The notes beneath the pieces are model-generated. The model searched no databases. It was not told where the DNA came from and saw nothing but the letters and a program-made list of their open reading frames with translations. Below, one piece after another: positions 1-64,000 of a stretch of 64,000 nt of DNA (position 1 is the first letter of the stretch; each line of letters begins with the position of its first letter). The translations under genes were made by a program, and so were the position numbers. The stretch lies in NCBI GenBank assembly GCA_029204225.1, contig CM055112.1, positions 27,475,063 through 27,539,062 on the forward strand, written 5' to 3'. Source of the stretch: Diphasiastrum complanatum. Lineage: Eukaryota > Streptophyta > Lycopodiopsida > Lycopodiales > Lycopodiaceae.

Positions 1-1169
1 TTTTTAATAATTTTTTTAAAAAATATTTTTTATAATTTATAAATGCCTATAATATAGTAAAATAGGCTTTAAAAAATGGAAAAAAAAGGGTTTTGGGTGC
101 AAAAAAAGAGGGGACAGGACAGGTACAACAACACGAACATTGTGGGTGAGCAGACCATGGGCCAATGGGAGAGCAGCACGGGGGGAAAGCAACACATGGG
201 GGCAGGTACAGAGGCACATGGAGGGATGAGGGGGATGCACATGGCCGATCAGGCTGTGGGGATAAATAGGCACTCACAATGCCATTGTGAGAGGCATTTT
301 CAGAGGTTGTGAGATAGCCAGTGATAGCCAGTGAGAGAGCCAAAGAGTGCCAGTGACAGGCTGTTTGAGAACCAGGGTGCTGTGAGAGGCTATTCGAGAA
401 CCAGGGTGTTGTGAGGAGAAAGTCGATCGACATGGCAGAGCGCATACCACCGAAGCCCAAGGGTGAAGCCAGGAGGAAGCTCGAAGAAGATATCGAAAGG
501 CACAACGAAAGACATCGGAAGCAAGAGGCAGACTTTGCGGAGATGCGGCGACAGGCTCGACTGAGAAATCCGGAGGCAGAGCGCCTCGGCCCCGCTGTCG
601 AGTTGGATTTGGATGTGCAGATTGGAATGAACTTCACACGACGACAGCTCATCATGGTCAGGGAAAGGGCGGCCATACGTCGAGCTAACTAGGAGGCAAA
701 GTGAGAGCGACAGAACAATGCACCTGACGAGGGCGAGGAGCCATTGGAGGATCCGTAGGAATGTTTAGAATAGATAAGGTCCAGCCATATGTGGCGGACT
801 GTTGCTATGTAATTTTTGGCAGTTTAGGGTGCGGCAAATAACTAGATAGTTGTATAAAAAAAAGACCCAACCATATATAGCGGGATACGTAATGTTATTT
901 TGATACATCGGCTGAATCAATATACAGTGTGTTTTTTGTGCAACGCGCGCCTGGTGCTGTGAAATGCAATCTCTGTATTTTTTTAAATGCAATGTAAGGT
1001 ATGTGTTTATGAAATGTTGTCACGGGTTTAGGGTTTAGGGGTAATTGCTTTGCTCATGATCGTTTGGAGTGCATGTGCTATCAGTTTGCTATGGCATCAA
1101 TGATCAGTTTGTAGGTGCATTTTTGTGAAGCTATCAGTCTCTTCAATCGAAATTAATTGAAAATACGAT
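1..1169. other. AT-rich flank with an orphan reading frame
   Basis: Mostly AT-rich DNA upstream of the hAT remnant. Apart from the small ORF listed separately, I see no recognisable gene, LTR or structural RNA here. A short TTTAGGG-like doublet lies near 1026-1041 but is too short to mean anything. Confidence 0.4.
411..692 (+). CDS. hypothetical charged 93-aa ORF
   Basis: This open frame of 93 codons encodes a very hydrophilic product rich in Arg, Lys and Glu. Residues about 15-55 look helical or coiled-coil (repeated EE, ER and RH pairs). It has no membrane segment, no signal peptide and no motif I recognise. Same-frame coding continues for a few acidic residues beyond the stop, so it may be a decayed piece of a longer transposon protein. 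An in-frame ATG lies at codon 8 as an alternative start. Nothing upstream looks like a promoter. It could be a chance frame; no function is assigned. Confidence 0.25.
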   Translation: MRRKSIDMAERIPPKPKGEARRKLEEDIERHNERHRKQEADFAEMRRQARLRNPEAERLGPAVELDLDVQIGMNFTRRQLIMVRERAAIRRAN

Positions 1170-2530
1170 TCACACACGCACATAGAGTTTGAGATTAAAT
1201 TGAAAATACAGCCGATATTTGGGCCTGTCTGGAACTGGCATGGGCTGTGTATCCGAGGAGGAGGACTCGTCACTAGCATCATCCCAATCTGCCTCCGCAT
1301 CAGCCCCCAAGCAAGCCAAACCAAGAAGACCTACTCCAGCTGGCTGTAATACTGCACCTCTAGGTGTACTTGGAGCCCTGCGAGGTCGTCCTCTCCTCCC
1401 TAGCAGTTTCTGTGCTTTGCCTTTCTTGTTCGGTGCACCCTTAGGCCTTCTTGGTCTCTTGCGGACGAGGGGAGTTGCCAATACCTCATCACTTGCACGC
1501 AAATCACCTGGCTGGCTAGGCTGGGCCCAAGCTGTGGCCGGCTCGGATAGGGAAGCCAAAGAGGGGACTCCCTGTGCAGCTGAGCGAGGAGGATGATCCC
1601 GTGGCGTGTGTGCTCGTGGGGCTGCTGCAGGTGGAGGAACTGGCTGTGGAGGTGCCGTCCCTGCAGGAGGCAAGTGCAGCGGCGATATGAACTAAAAAGG
1701 GCGCTGCGGTAACCGGTACTGGTACATCCTGGGTGGTGCCAATGGAGGAGCCACTGGACTGGGTGCTGCAAAAGGAGGAGGACGTGAAGTGGGTGCTGCC
1801 ACTGGAGGAGCCACTGTGGATGTGGGCGCTACAAGAGAAAACCTGGACACAGATGGTGGCCTGCCATGGTGACGTGGTGCTGCAGAAGTGGATGGCGATG
1901 GAGGGGCTGCAGGCCTCAATGGCATCGGTGGCACTGGAGGTGCTGTGCGGCGCATCTAAACCCTCTGAGGAACCAAAGGAACTGCAGGCACATCATGTAG
2001 CTGATCACATGCTGGCTAGAGAGGATGGGGGTGCCCTGACACTCGGCATCTGCTGGGCCTCTGAATCCAATGTGGCAATCAAGTTGTCTAGCTGGGTATC
2101 CGAATACAAATGCTCTGGGCTCTAGGCCTCATCATGTGCACCATCCTCTGGATCATCCCGTGCCTCATCATGTGGACCTTGCGTGGCCTCCCAATCGGTA
2201 CAATGAAAGTCATCTGGTGTCTCCTTTGGTGTGCTGTCATAGTAACGGCCATGACTCTGTACTGCACGCATCCAAGCAGCTGTGGGACCGGCATGTAAAT
2301 CACTCTACCCTCTATCAAGAGCCTCCTCCATCATATTGACATAGGTAGGTATGCCACTGCCCCCCCCTGTATGCCCTGCCTGTCTCCCGTTATAATCTGT
2401 GGCATGTGTCCCACCTCTACCACGTGATGCACCTGTGACCCCTGCTGTCGGCGTGTGCCCAAAATCTAGACGTATTCTAGATTGGGACCCTAACTTTGGA
2501 ATGACAATTTGTGCCATGTCTAAAGTAAGG
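1170..2530 (-). pseudogene. probable C-terminal tail of the same hAT transposase
   Basis: This is the minus-strand continuation of the hAT remnant beyond the inserted LTR. Frames at 2517-2305 and below are low-complexity, with stops. The 1673-1170 frame (167 codons) is rich in Pro, Ala and Arg, with an AT-hook-like R-K-R-P-R-R-P-K-G and R-R-G-R-P-R-R pair followed by an acidic D/E/S stretch. Basic and acidic low-complexity tails are common after the dimerisation domain of DUF659-type hAT proteins. I see no intact hAT dimerisation domain. The link to the 3328-4262 fragment is inferred from position and orientation. Confidence 0.4.
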
Positions 2531-3327
2531 GCGTTTTTTAGATTACAATCCTTATATTGGCATCGTGTATGAGTTGGAAAAGTCTGGAACTTTCCAGATG
2601 GAAAGGACTTTCAGGTACAACTCATGTGTCTTTTAAGAATTGTGATGCACTCTTATGATAGGGTATGGTCTTTGGAATCTGGAGAGTTGAGATTGGTGAA
2701 TCTATGGATGGGATGTACGGACGATGATGATTCCTAGTAACAGGAGAGAAGCTTAAGGAGGTTCTTTTCCAGTTTTAAGTTCTGAGGACAGAACTTGAAT
2801 AGGGGGGGAAGAATGTCATGCCCATGACTGGTCTCGGGTAGCGTTTACGCTAGGGACCGGTAGACCAACAACCCGTAAGTTAATTGTGAATATAAGGGAA
2901 TTGGGGCCCTTATGTGTACATGGTCATAATTAATGGTTGTAGGCCTAAACACTTGATGGTGGATTTTTATGGGGCTATTAGTGAGTCATTGGGAAATTGG
3001 ATGACGTGGCCCAGATAGGCTGCAGAGGTGTCCAGTGAGGTGTCATAGTGCACCACTAGTGGTGCATGGGCCTTGGAGGGTATAAGTAGACCTATTGGGC
3101 TCTCATTAGTGTATTCTTGATAGCATGACCGGTAGCAGTATGCCGTTGGTGTGAGGCCTCATTCCTCCTTGTGATTGATCCATAGCTTGGGGGCTAGATC
3201 CGTTCGATCTAGGTTTGGTTGGGTTGGTTTGTCCACCATCAGGTTCCCTTGTGTTGCTTGTGATTGGCATGCTTAGAATAGGATCCTTGGATTGAGGACT
3301 TTATAGAAAAGATAAAGACCAACTACA
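2531..3327 (+). mobile_element. Gypsy-type LTR fragment (3' internal end plus LTR)
   Basis: A purine tract (about 2799-2813, a run of seven G then GAAGAA) is followed by TGTCATGCCCATGAC, as expected for a polypurine tract running into an LTR. A TATA-like motif (tataagtag) sits near 3080. The probable LTR end is ...AACTACA at about 3327. The LTR shares the block GGGGGCTAGATCC...GATCTAGGTTTGGTTGGG with the LTRs at 16558-17023 and 22050-22433, so these belong to one broad LTR family. It splits the hAT transposase. The left boundary is approximate. Confidence 0.55.
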
Positions 3328-4262
3328 TTAATATACTGCTCAGCTGCAGGAACTGTTCAATCCGGTCCATGAGCTCATACACTAGTCCAAGTGTGGACCC
3401 CTCGCTGTCAGCCATGCGGAGCACAATGTAGAGTGGTTGAAGGAGTCCTCACAATGTCTGCGCATCCCTCCAGAACTGGTCTCCCCTCACCGTGGAAGAA
3501 AAGTGCTCCCCATCCTCAGTGTGCTGAAACGTACTGGCACGCCAAAGATCACTGGCAACCATCTATAGAAGCTGTGCCCTAGTCGATCACGACCAAGTCG
3601 AAAGGAAAGCGTGTGGGGGCTGGCTTCCGGAGGTCCAAATGGCTGAACACCCGGAACATGGCAAGAACACGCGTCTTTCTGGTGACAAAAGTCACCAGGA
3701 AGAAGGCCTCGCAGACGATGGCTTTAACCTAGGGAAGTGCACCTATGTCCCCCATGAGAAGGTCTATGTCGTGCGTTGCACAGGGGGTATGGACGATGTG
3801 AGGGAACTCGGCCTCTAGCAGGACACCCATTTGAACGCAGTTGGTGGCATTGTCCGTCACCACCGTAATGACATGCTAGGACCCTAGCCTATGGACAGGA
3901 TGGAAGACCTAATGACGTCGTACATGAACTCTGCAGATATGACTCTCCCCCCTCTACTGCAATCCACGGTTCTCAAAAACTGTGTACCCATGCAGCTGGA
4001 GACCAAGATGTTGAGGATCGGCCTCCTCCTGACATCAGTCCAGCTATCGGACATGATGTTGCATCCATATGTGGCCCAGTGGCGGCGTAGAGGCTCCATC
4101 TCTCTAGACAAGGACTCGACCCTATCTCTCAGCATGTGTGTGTTGACAACCTCTGAACTAGGGACTCTCCAGCTAGGGCTGACAGACTGTGCAAGGCGGA
4201 ATGCCCTTCTGAAGGGCTCAGAAGGTGTTTCTGTACAAATTGCCTAATACACATTAATCCTA
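3328..4262 (-). pseudogene. hAT-type transposase, DUF659 region (broken)
   Basis: Reading the minus strand from about 4262 down to 3328 gives a DUF659/hAT-like transposase. The segment near 4050-3950 contains a G-C-N-I-M-S-D-S-W-T-D motif. A T-D-N-A-T-N-C motif with a following T-P-C-A-x-H-D-I-D-L-L lies at about 3860-3770. A F-W-R-D-A-Q / V-L-R-M-A-D / Y-E-L-M-D block follows at about 3480-3350. These are the order and spacing expected of plant hAT relatives lacking an obvious N-terminal BED finger. Several in-frame stops (for example near 3730 and 3570) and frameshifts show that it is dead. The C-terminal part is separated from it by an LTR insertion at 2531-3327. Assignment rests on motif recognition only. 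Confidence 0.7.
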
Positions 4263-4510
4263 AGTGTTGATTGTGCATGCTTAATCTACTCCATTGCACA
4301 TAACATTCTGGCCATAACTTTTTCAGGTGAACCTCACAAAGTTGAGATTGAATGTTATGTTTCGATTTGGATGTCATTTATTGCTTTGTTTAGTTTGTAT
4401 TCACACAAGGGTTATTTTGCTTGAATTCTTGTTTTCATTGTTAGTGAATTTTAGAATTAAAGAGTGACAAATAAGAGCTACCATGCTGTTTGTCAGGGTG
4501 ATTCTGTGGC

Positions 4511-4516
4511 TTGCAG
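4511..4516 (+). promoter_or_regulatory. possible 5'-UTR intron acceptor before VHA-B start
   Basis: TTGCAG 35 bases before the proposed VHA-B ATG fits a splice acceptor. If used, the transcript's first, untranslated exon and the promoter lie further upstream, possibly outside the window. No convincing TATA box is seen just before 4551. This is inference from sequence only. Confidence 0.3.
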
Positions 4517-4550
4517 GTTCGGCTAGGTTCCCCTTACAAGCACAAACAAA

Positions 4551-58546
<53,996 letters not shown>

Positions 58547-58800
58547 AATTCAAACAATGCTCTTGGAATGATGCCTACCGCAATTTTTGTTCCGAGTCTT
58601 ATCTTCTTAAGCATTTAAGTACTTTTATGATTATAATGTATGATATTATGAAGTTCCTTTGTGTGGTCATAAGGCTGTGGTCAAGATGTGACATTAGCAT
58701 CTGAAGGTCCTCCGTTGAAAGATTTGTAATAATTTGATTGATGTAATATTTCAAGCCTACTCGCATTCTTTAATCAAAGAAAGCATGTACTGAGATTGGT
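58547..58800 (+). terminator. VHA-B: probable VHA-B 3' UTR and polyadenylation region
   Basis: Sequence after the TGA has no coding signal. It carries A/T-rich near-upstream-type motifs (TTTGTAATAATTTG near 58721, TGATGTAATATTTC near 58739) of the kind plants use for cleavage and polyadenylation. The exact site cannot be read from the sequence. Confidence 0.4.
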
Positions 58801-59544
58801 GTCATCTTCTTGATATAGTTGCTTTGCTCTAGTGTTTAGGGCCTGTTGGGATTTGATGAAGGCAATAAAGTCCCTGGCTTATGGACAATCTCAACAAGAG
58901 ATATGACCAGCACTACATCGTGCAACAAGTGAATCTCTTTCTGCCAAACAAGGTAAGGTGAACTAAATCAACGCGTGAAGTAGAAGGTTTTCTAGCATAA
59001 CAAGTAGGAAGGATATTAGCATAGAAAAGGTTGAAGTGACTACTTGAAAGCCAAGCACATGGAGAGGAATAGACATCACTAAGTTCAGTTGATTAGCTTA
59101 GTTGTAGATTAGGGACTTATCTTGATATATTTGGTTTCAAGTGATTCCTCCGTGTTCATTTCTGTGTTGCTTTTTTATTTTTGTTCTAACATAGAAATAC
59201 AACATTGATCAAGTAAATTCCCAAGGAGGAATGCTTTTCAACTTGTACTGTTTATTGTGAAACTGGCAATATAATTTCAATTCTAATTCAATATATGTGT
59301 GCACAAAAAAGAGGTAAATAGCAGTCAATATAAGCCACATGAGGTAGAACACCGTGATTGTTTGGGATGACTATGAGCTGAAGCACACTTCATTCGAACT
59401 GACATGTTTTGAACCATGTAGTTCTAATTCAGACCATTTCAGAAACAGATGTTTGTAATGCCACTGGGTTAACAATTTTTTTATACAAATAAAACATGGC
59501 TGTGAATTCTCAACATGTGAATTCCCATGGTTATATTATCATCT
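58801..59544. other. unassigned intergenic DNA
   Basis: Between the VHA-B 3' region and the GTTCCG repeat. AT-rich, no ORF, repeat or structural RNA recognised. Confidence 0.4.
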
Positions 59545-59620
59545 TAGAAGCCCGTTCCGACCAAAATGGGTTGGAACGTTCCATTCCGAACGTTCCGGAA
59601 CGTTCCTGGTCGGAACGATA
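59545..59620. repeat. third GTTCCG palindromic repeat
   Basis: Starts CTTAGAAGCCCGTTCCGACC, identical to the left end at 56393-56412, and continues with GGAACGTTCC and CGTTCCGGAACG palindromes, ending TGGTCGGAACGA. It lies about 1 kb downstream of VHA-B. No partner end is found, so it is a lone copy or a folded-back element. Confidence 0.7.
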
Positions 59621-60023
59621 TTCATATAAATTTAATTATTTTAATTATTAATATGAATTAAATCCTTAGTAAAAAAACGAATTTTTTTTTTATTGAGGGC
59701 ATCGTTATCACGGTTATTTGATGTGAGTTGTCATTATGTAGACGTACATGGAACAGTCACAATGACAGTGTGGGCAACGAACGTGAAACATCGCAGTTAC
59801 TAAAAGTGCTAAAGTCAATTGTGAAATGGTCTGCGTCAGCCGGGCAGTGTGGATGACGTGGACCTCAAACTCGAAGATCTTGAATTCGAACGAGGTCGAA
59901 GAAGAAGATGAAGAATTTGTAGACCTCGAACTCAAAGAGTTCGTTGTCGATCCTGCTTCTGCTCCAGTTGTTTGATTGCATAGACGTTCAACTTCAGAGA
60001 GTAAGGCTGCAGTGCTATCGTAT

Positions 60024-60034
60024 AGAGAGAGAGA

Positions 60035-60100
<66 letters not shown>
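60024..60100. repeat. interrupted (GA)n microsatellite
   Basis: GA units with small interruptions (ATGAG, AAGAG). It lies inside the presumed 3' LTR of the Copia element at the right end of the window. Confidence 0.95.
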
Positions 60101-60102
<2 letters not shown>

Positions 60103-60225
60103 TTTCATATTTACATAGTGTACTAGTGTTCAGGAATTGAGATGAATTTGAATGATTCGTCATCTGATGACTCAAATTCTAGTGATTCGAATTCTAGTGA
60201 GTTAGAGTGATGCTTAATTCCAACA

Positions 60226-63200
60226 CCCCCCCTTAAGCTTAACTCCTAGGATCCGGAATGAAATGAAGCAAGTTACATAATGCAACATGCTTTTCTCTTG
60301 ATAGAGGCTTAGTCAAGATATCAGCCAACATATTGGTAGTAGGACAGTAACTTAATTTGACATCCTTATTCTGAACTTTCTCTAAAAAATGAAATTGAAT
60401 TTCAATGTGTTTAGTTCTAGAGTGAGTTCGTGGGTTCAGAGATAGAGCAATGAAGCACTGATTGTCGCAATAGAGTATAGTTGAACTGATTTGAGAGACC
60501 ATAAGATCTTGAAGCAATCTTTTGGGCCAGATGATTTTCTTCACTGCAGAGGTAGCTGCGACATATTCTGATTCTGTGGAGGACAAAGAAATGCATTTCT
60601 ACTTTCAACTATTCCATGATATGAGTCCTCCTACTAGAAAGCAAAGATAGCCAGATGTGGATTTTCTTGTGTCTACATTACCAGTCCAATCAGAGTCAAA
60701 ATAAATAAGTAATGTTAAAGCATCCTTTGTATTTTTATTATAACACAAAGCATAGTGCTTAGTGGCTTGAATGTATCTTAGTACTTTGAATAGAGCTTTC
60801 TAGTGAGTAGTACTCTGAGTAGAGCTTTCCAGTGAGGTAGGCTGAGATTTGACATAAATTATGACAATGTGCTAATTGTAAATGCTAGATCAGGTCTAGT
60901 GCAGACCATGGCATACATGATCGATCTGACTATTGACTGATAGGGGTAGTTGCACATCTGTTTCTTCTCTTGATTAATTTTTTGGCACATATCCTTTGAC
61001 AGTTTGAATCTTGGGTCCATAGGGAAGTCTATTGACTTGTAGTTTTTCATGTCATACCTGTAGAGTACATTGTTAGATACCTTTCTTGTCTTGATGTGAT
61101 ACCTTCTCTTTGCTCTGTCTCTTGTTATTTCAATTCCCAGAAGGTAGTGCACAAGGCTCGAATTAGTCATTTCAAATTCCTTTGACAAAAGTGTCTTCGT
61201 CTCATGAAATAATTGATTCAAATTGTTGATGATCAGTGAGTCATCAACATATAGAGCTAGTATGACATAGCTTGAGCTTCTATGTTTGAGATAAACATTA
61301 GAGTCAGCAGAGTTCGGGATGAAGTCATGCTGCATCAAGAATTGATTGATTCTATCAAACCAGGCCCTTGGAGCTTGTTTTAGCTCATAGAGAGATTTCT
61401 ACAGCTTACATACTTTGTGTTCTTGGACTTGAAGGACCTAACCTTCAGGTTGATAATGTCTTCTTGTATATATCCATTTAAAAAGGCTGTCTGAACATCC
61501 ATCTGGTGTACTTACAAATCTTCGACAGCTGCAAAGACGAATAAAGATTGAATTGAATGAAGTTTTACGACTGGATTGTATGTCTCAGTGTAGTCAATCC
61601 CATAGGTTTGTTTGTAACCTTGACGACTAGTTGAGCTTTCCATATCGTTGTTGAACCATCTGGATTGAGCTTCAATTTGAAAATACACTTAGTGTCGATG
61701 ATCTTTGCATCTACAGGAGATTCAACAAGACTCCAAGTCTTGTTCTTCATCAATTAATTATACTCAGCATGTCTGGCAAATGCCAGTCTGTATTTGACTT
61801 GACAATGCTTTTGTTACTGAAGTGGGTTCATCATTGTTGATGAATGTCCGAGGGATGAAATGATCAGGTTATTGTCGATGTTGAGCAGATCTTCAAACAA
61901 TAGTCGGTTGCTAAGATGATGATTCTCCTTGCTGTGTGACTGGGGTATCTTCGATGTTCGTACGGAACAGTCGGCAAGTCGAGGCCTGTCAATGGTGATG
62001 GGAGTCGTTGGAACGAACTCTTGCATTGGTTGCTTCTACTTGAAGTCAAAGAATTTATCATCGAGGAAGACAACATCTCGACTAACTGAGATTCGGCTCG
62101 ATTCGACATCATAAATTCGATATGCTTTATGTGATGTTGAATATTTAATGAAGATACTCATGCAATTGACATGGTCAAGTTTTTTTCTCAGATCAGAGAG
62201 AATGTGTACATAACAAAGACAGCCAAACACTTGAAGGTGTCTTAAACTTGGTTTGTAGCCATAGAAAGTTTCAGAAGGAGTCTTTTAATTGACTGCTTTG
62301 GTATTCGAATAGTTCTGTAGATAGCAAGCTGTTGAAACAACTTCAACCCAAAAATTTCTTGGTGAGCTGAGCATTTGACATCATTGGTCATGTTGCATAT
62401 AGCAATGTTCGGTTCTTTCCTTCGGCCTACTCCATTCTGTTGTGGTGTGAAGCTGGCGGTGAACTGATGATGAATTCCGAATGATGCCAGATAGTCAAAC
62501 ATTTCGTTTGACGTAAACTCTCCACCGCTGTCTATACGAATGGTCTTGAGTCGTTGACCAGTCTGTGTCTCAATAAATTGTTTGAAGTCTTCGAAACAGT
62601 TGAATGCCTCAGACTTGTTTTTGATGAACTATAATGCTGGTAAATCTAGAATAATCATCGATAAAAGTGATATAATATAGTGCTGAACCGAGTACTCATA
62701 AGGCCACACACGGATCACTATGTATCAATTCTAGAATGGACTTAGCTCTGGTGGCTTGTCCCCTTTGGGAATCTTGATCTAGGTTGTTTGCCTAGTAGGC
62801 ACATCTGACAAACATGTCGAATGTTAGTGGAGGCAGCATAAAAGTTTAAATTCTTGACCATTCTATTATGAAGATTGATCTCATGTTTAGATGTCCTAAT
62901 CTTCGATGTTATAATTGGGCATTTGAAGTACTCACATTAGTTGAAAGTGCATATTCATGACTCAGAATGTACAAATTACCTTATTTGTTTCCTTGAATTG
63001 AAACATGGCTCTGCAGCCTTGATCAGTGAGCTTGCTAAACTAACAATAAAATTCTTGGTCAGCTAGGGTATGTAAAGTACATCCTTGAGCAAGGTCAATT
63101 TACCATTTGGGGATAAATGACGAACAGATCTTTTGCATTGATATGCAGTGCACTTGAGTCACCAAAGTAGACATACTTCAAATTTGCTAGTGTGAGGTCT

Positions 63201-64000
63201 TGGAAATAAGGACTTACAGGGAGTACATGTGTTGAGAAGCACCAAAATCGAAGGTACCAATCCATGGCTCCTCTAATGGGTTCATCTTGTATCTATAGCA
63301 GTGTTGGGTCTTCGTGAGAGATTCTGCCATAATCAGATCCTCCATCTTACTATATCTTCTTCTTTGCTTTGTTATGCTTGAGAAACTCGACAATCCTTGA
63401 TGTCGTGGTTGGTTCTCTTGCCAGTACTTGCAAAAGAGCCTGGTCTTAGCTTTTGATGCTGTCGATTGTGTTGTTGCTAGTTTGAATCAATTTGCTCAGT
63501 TTTTGTCTTCTCGTCCTTCGAAGATTTCTTCTTCGGGAGCTGTGTTGCTTATATCGAATAGAGAGTGATTGTCTACGAATAGGATAAGCTCTTTCTTCTT
63601 ACTTCTTCCTGCACTAAACTTGTTTGTCACCTTTTGCAAGGACAGGTCAGGGGCATTGCTAAGCAGCAATACCAGATTGTCGTAAGAGAGAGGAAGACTG
63701 GACAAAAGAGACATGTTAGCATCTTCGTCTAATACTGGCGAATCTACTGCAGCTAATTGATTGAGTAGTAGTTTGAATTCATTTAGATGATCAGTGACTG
63801 AGGTCCCTTCACTCATCTTGAGTGATAGGAACTTCTTCCCAAGAAGAGATGAGTCGATACATCTGTCGTTTCGTATAGACCAATAATGTCTCATGCCTCT
63901 TTGGAGCTGGAACAATAACCTACGTGAGCTATTTGTGAATCCTTAATATTCAGAGATACAATGGCAAGAGCTTTGCCATCTTGGCTTCCAGCATGTCAGG
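60226..64000 (-). mobile_element. degenerate Copia element, right end outside window
   Basis: On the minus strand a purine tract TTAAGGGGGGG (60227-60237) runs into TGTTGGAATTAAGC, the start of the 3' LTR, whose inner edge is at 60225. The LTR continues leftward (including the GA tract) to an edge I could not define. The internal region runs to the window end with gag still open, so the 5' LTR lies beyond 64000. Confidence 0.8.
60239..64000 (-). pseudogene. Copia gag-pol polyprotein (many frameshifts)
   Basis: Minus strand, N to C. Gag UBN2-type frame 63915-63496 (F-L-S-L-K-M-S-E-G-T-S-V-T-D-H-L-N, then L-L-S-S-L-P-L-S-Y). Degenerate protease and pre-integrase about 63400-62750. Integrase pieces at 62502-62242 (F-T-P-Q-Q-N-G-V-G-R-R-K-E) and 62230-62036 (F-G-C-L-C-Y-V-H, typical of the Copia integrase C-terminus). 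RT N-terminus 61753-61565 (T-W-S-L-V-E-S-P) and RT 61338-60859 with A-L-Y-V-D-D-S-L-I. RNase H 60586-60239 (S-S-T-E-S-E-Y-V-A-A, D-N-Q, T-K-H-I-E-I, A-D-I-L-T-K-P-L). Stops and frame changes in every module: inactive. Distinct lineage from the 22-27 kb and 51-53 kb Copia elements. Confidence 0.9.

Noticed and set aside
1026..1041. Telomere-like GTTTAGGGTTTAGGG
   Set aside because: Only about two units; no array, so no evidence of an interstitial telomere.

Overview
This window is plant nuclear DNA. The evidence is GT-AG spliced genes, a plant-type V-ATPase subunit B, Copia and Gypsy LTR retrotransposons primed by initiator tRNA-Met (TGGTATCAGAGC-like sites), chromodomain Gypsy elements, LINEs, a DUF659-type hAT transposase and long (GA)n tracts. 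A 40 kb intron filled with nested retroelements points to a large, repeat-rich genome such as a fern or gymnosperm. That last step is inference; the sequence alone does not name the species.

The one clear host gene is the V-type ATPase subunit B (VHA-B) on the + strand. I could assemble 14 coding exons from 4551 to 58546. They join in phase into 486 codons plus a stop, the normal length for plant VHA-B. Exon 1 (4551-4602) is the least certain. Exon 2 (7501-7556) is separated from exon 3 (48088) by a 40,531 bp intron. Nearly everything between about 7.8 and 47 kb is therefore intronic transposon sequence.

Layout: 0-4.3 kb, an orphan ORF and a broken hAT transposase interrupted by a Gypsy-type LTR. 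4.5-7.6 kb, VHA-B exons 1-2, with a solo LTR in intron 1. 7.8-12.2 kb, two LINE copies on the - strand that share a 3' end; one carries only ORF1 and the other the reverse transcriptase. 12.2-16.5 kb, decayed sequence with a gag scrap and a second LINE lineage. 16.6-22.4 kb, a large LTR element with no coding capacity, containing a solo LTR. 22.4-27.0 kb, a Copia element lacking its RT core, inserted into the 5' LTR of that element. 27.0-29.2 kb, a LINE scrap, a second copy of the non-coding element's leader, and an LTR remnant. 29.2-47.0 kb, three Gypsy elements nested inside one another. 48.1-58.5 kb, VHA-B exons 3-14. Intron 7 holds a 1.9 kb Copia deletion derivative with a perfect target duplication. 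Intron 9 holds a small terminal-inverted-repeat unit carrying an exon fragment of a mitochondrial gamma carbonic anhydrase. 59-64 kb, GTTCCG palindromes and a degenerate Copia element that runs off the window end.

The most interesting points are the 54 kb VHA-B gene with its giant intron, the gamma-carbonic-anhydrase exon between GTTCCG-rich inverted repeats, the non-coding LTR element family, and the ORF1-only LINE derivative. I saw no tRNA, rRNA or CRISPR feature.
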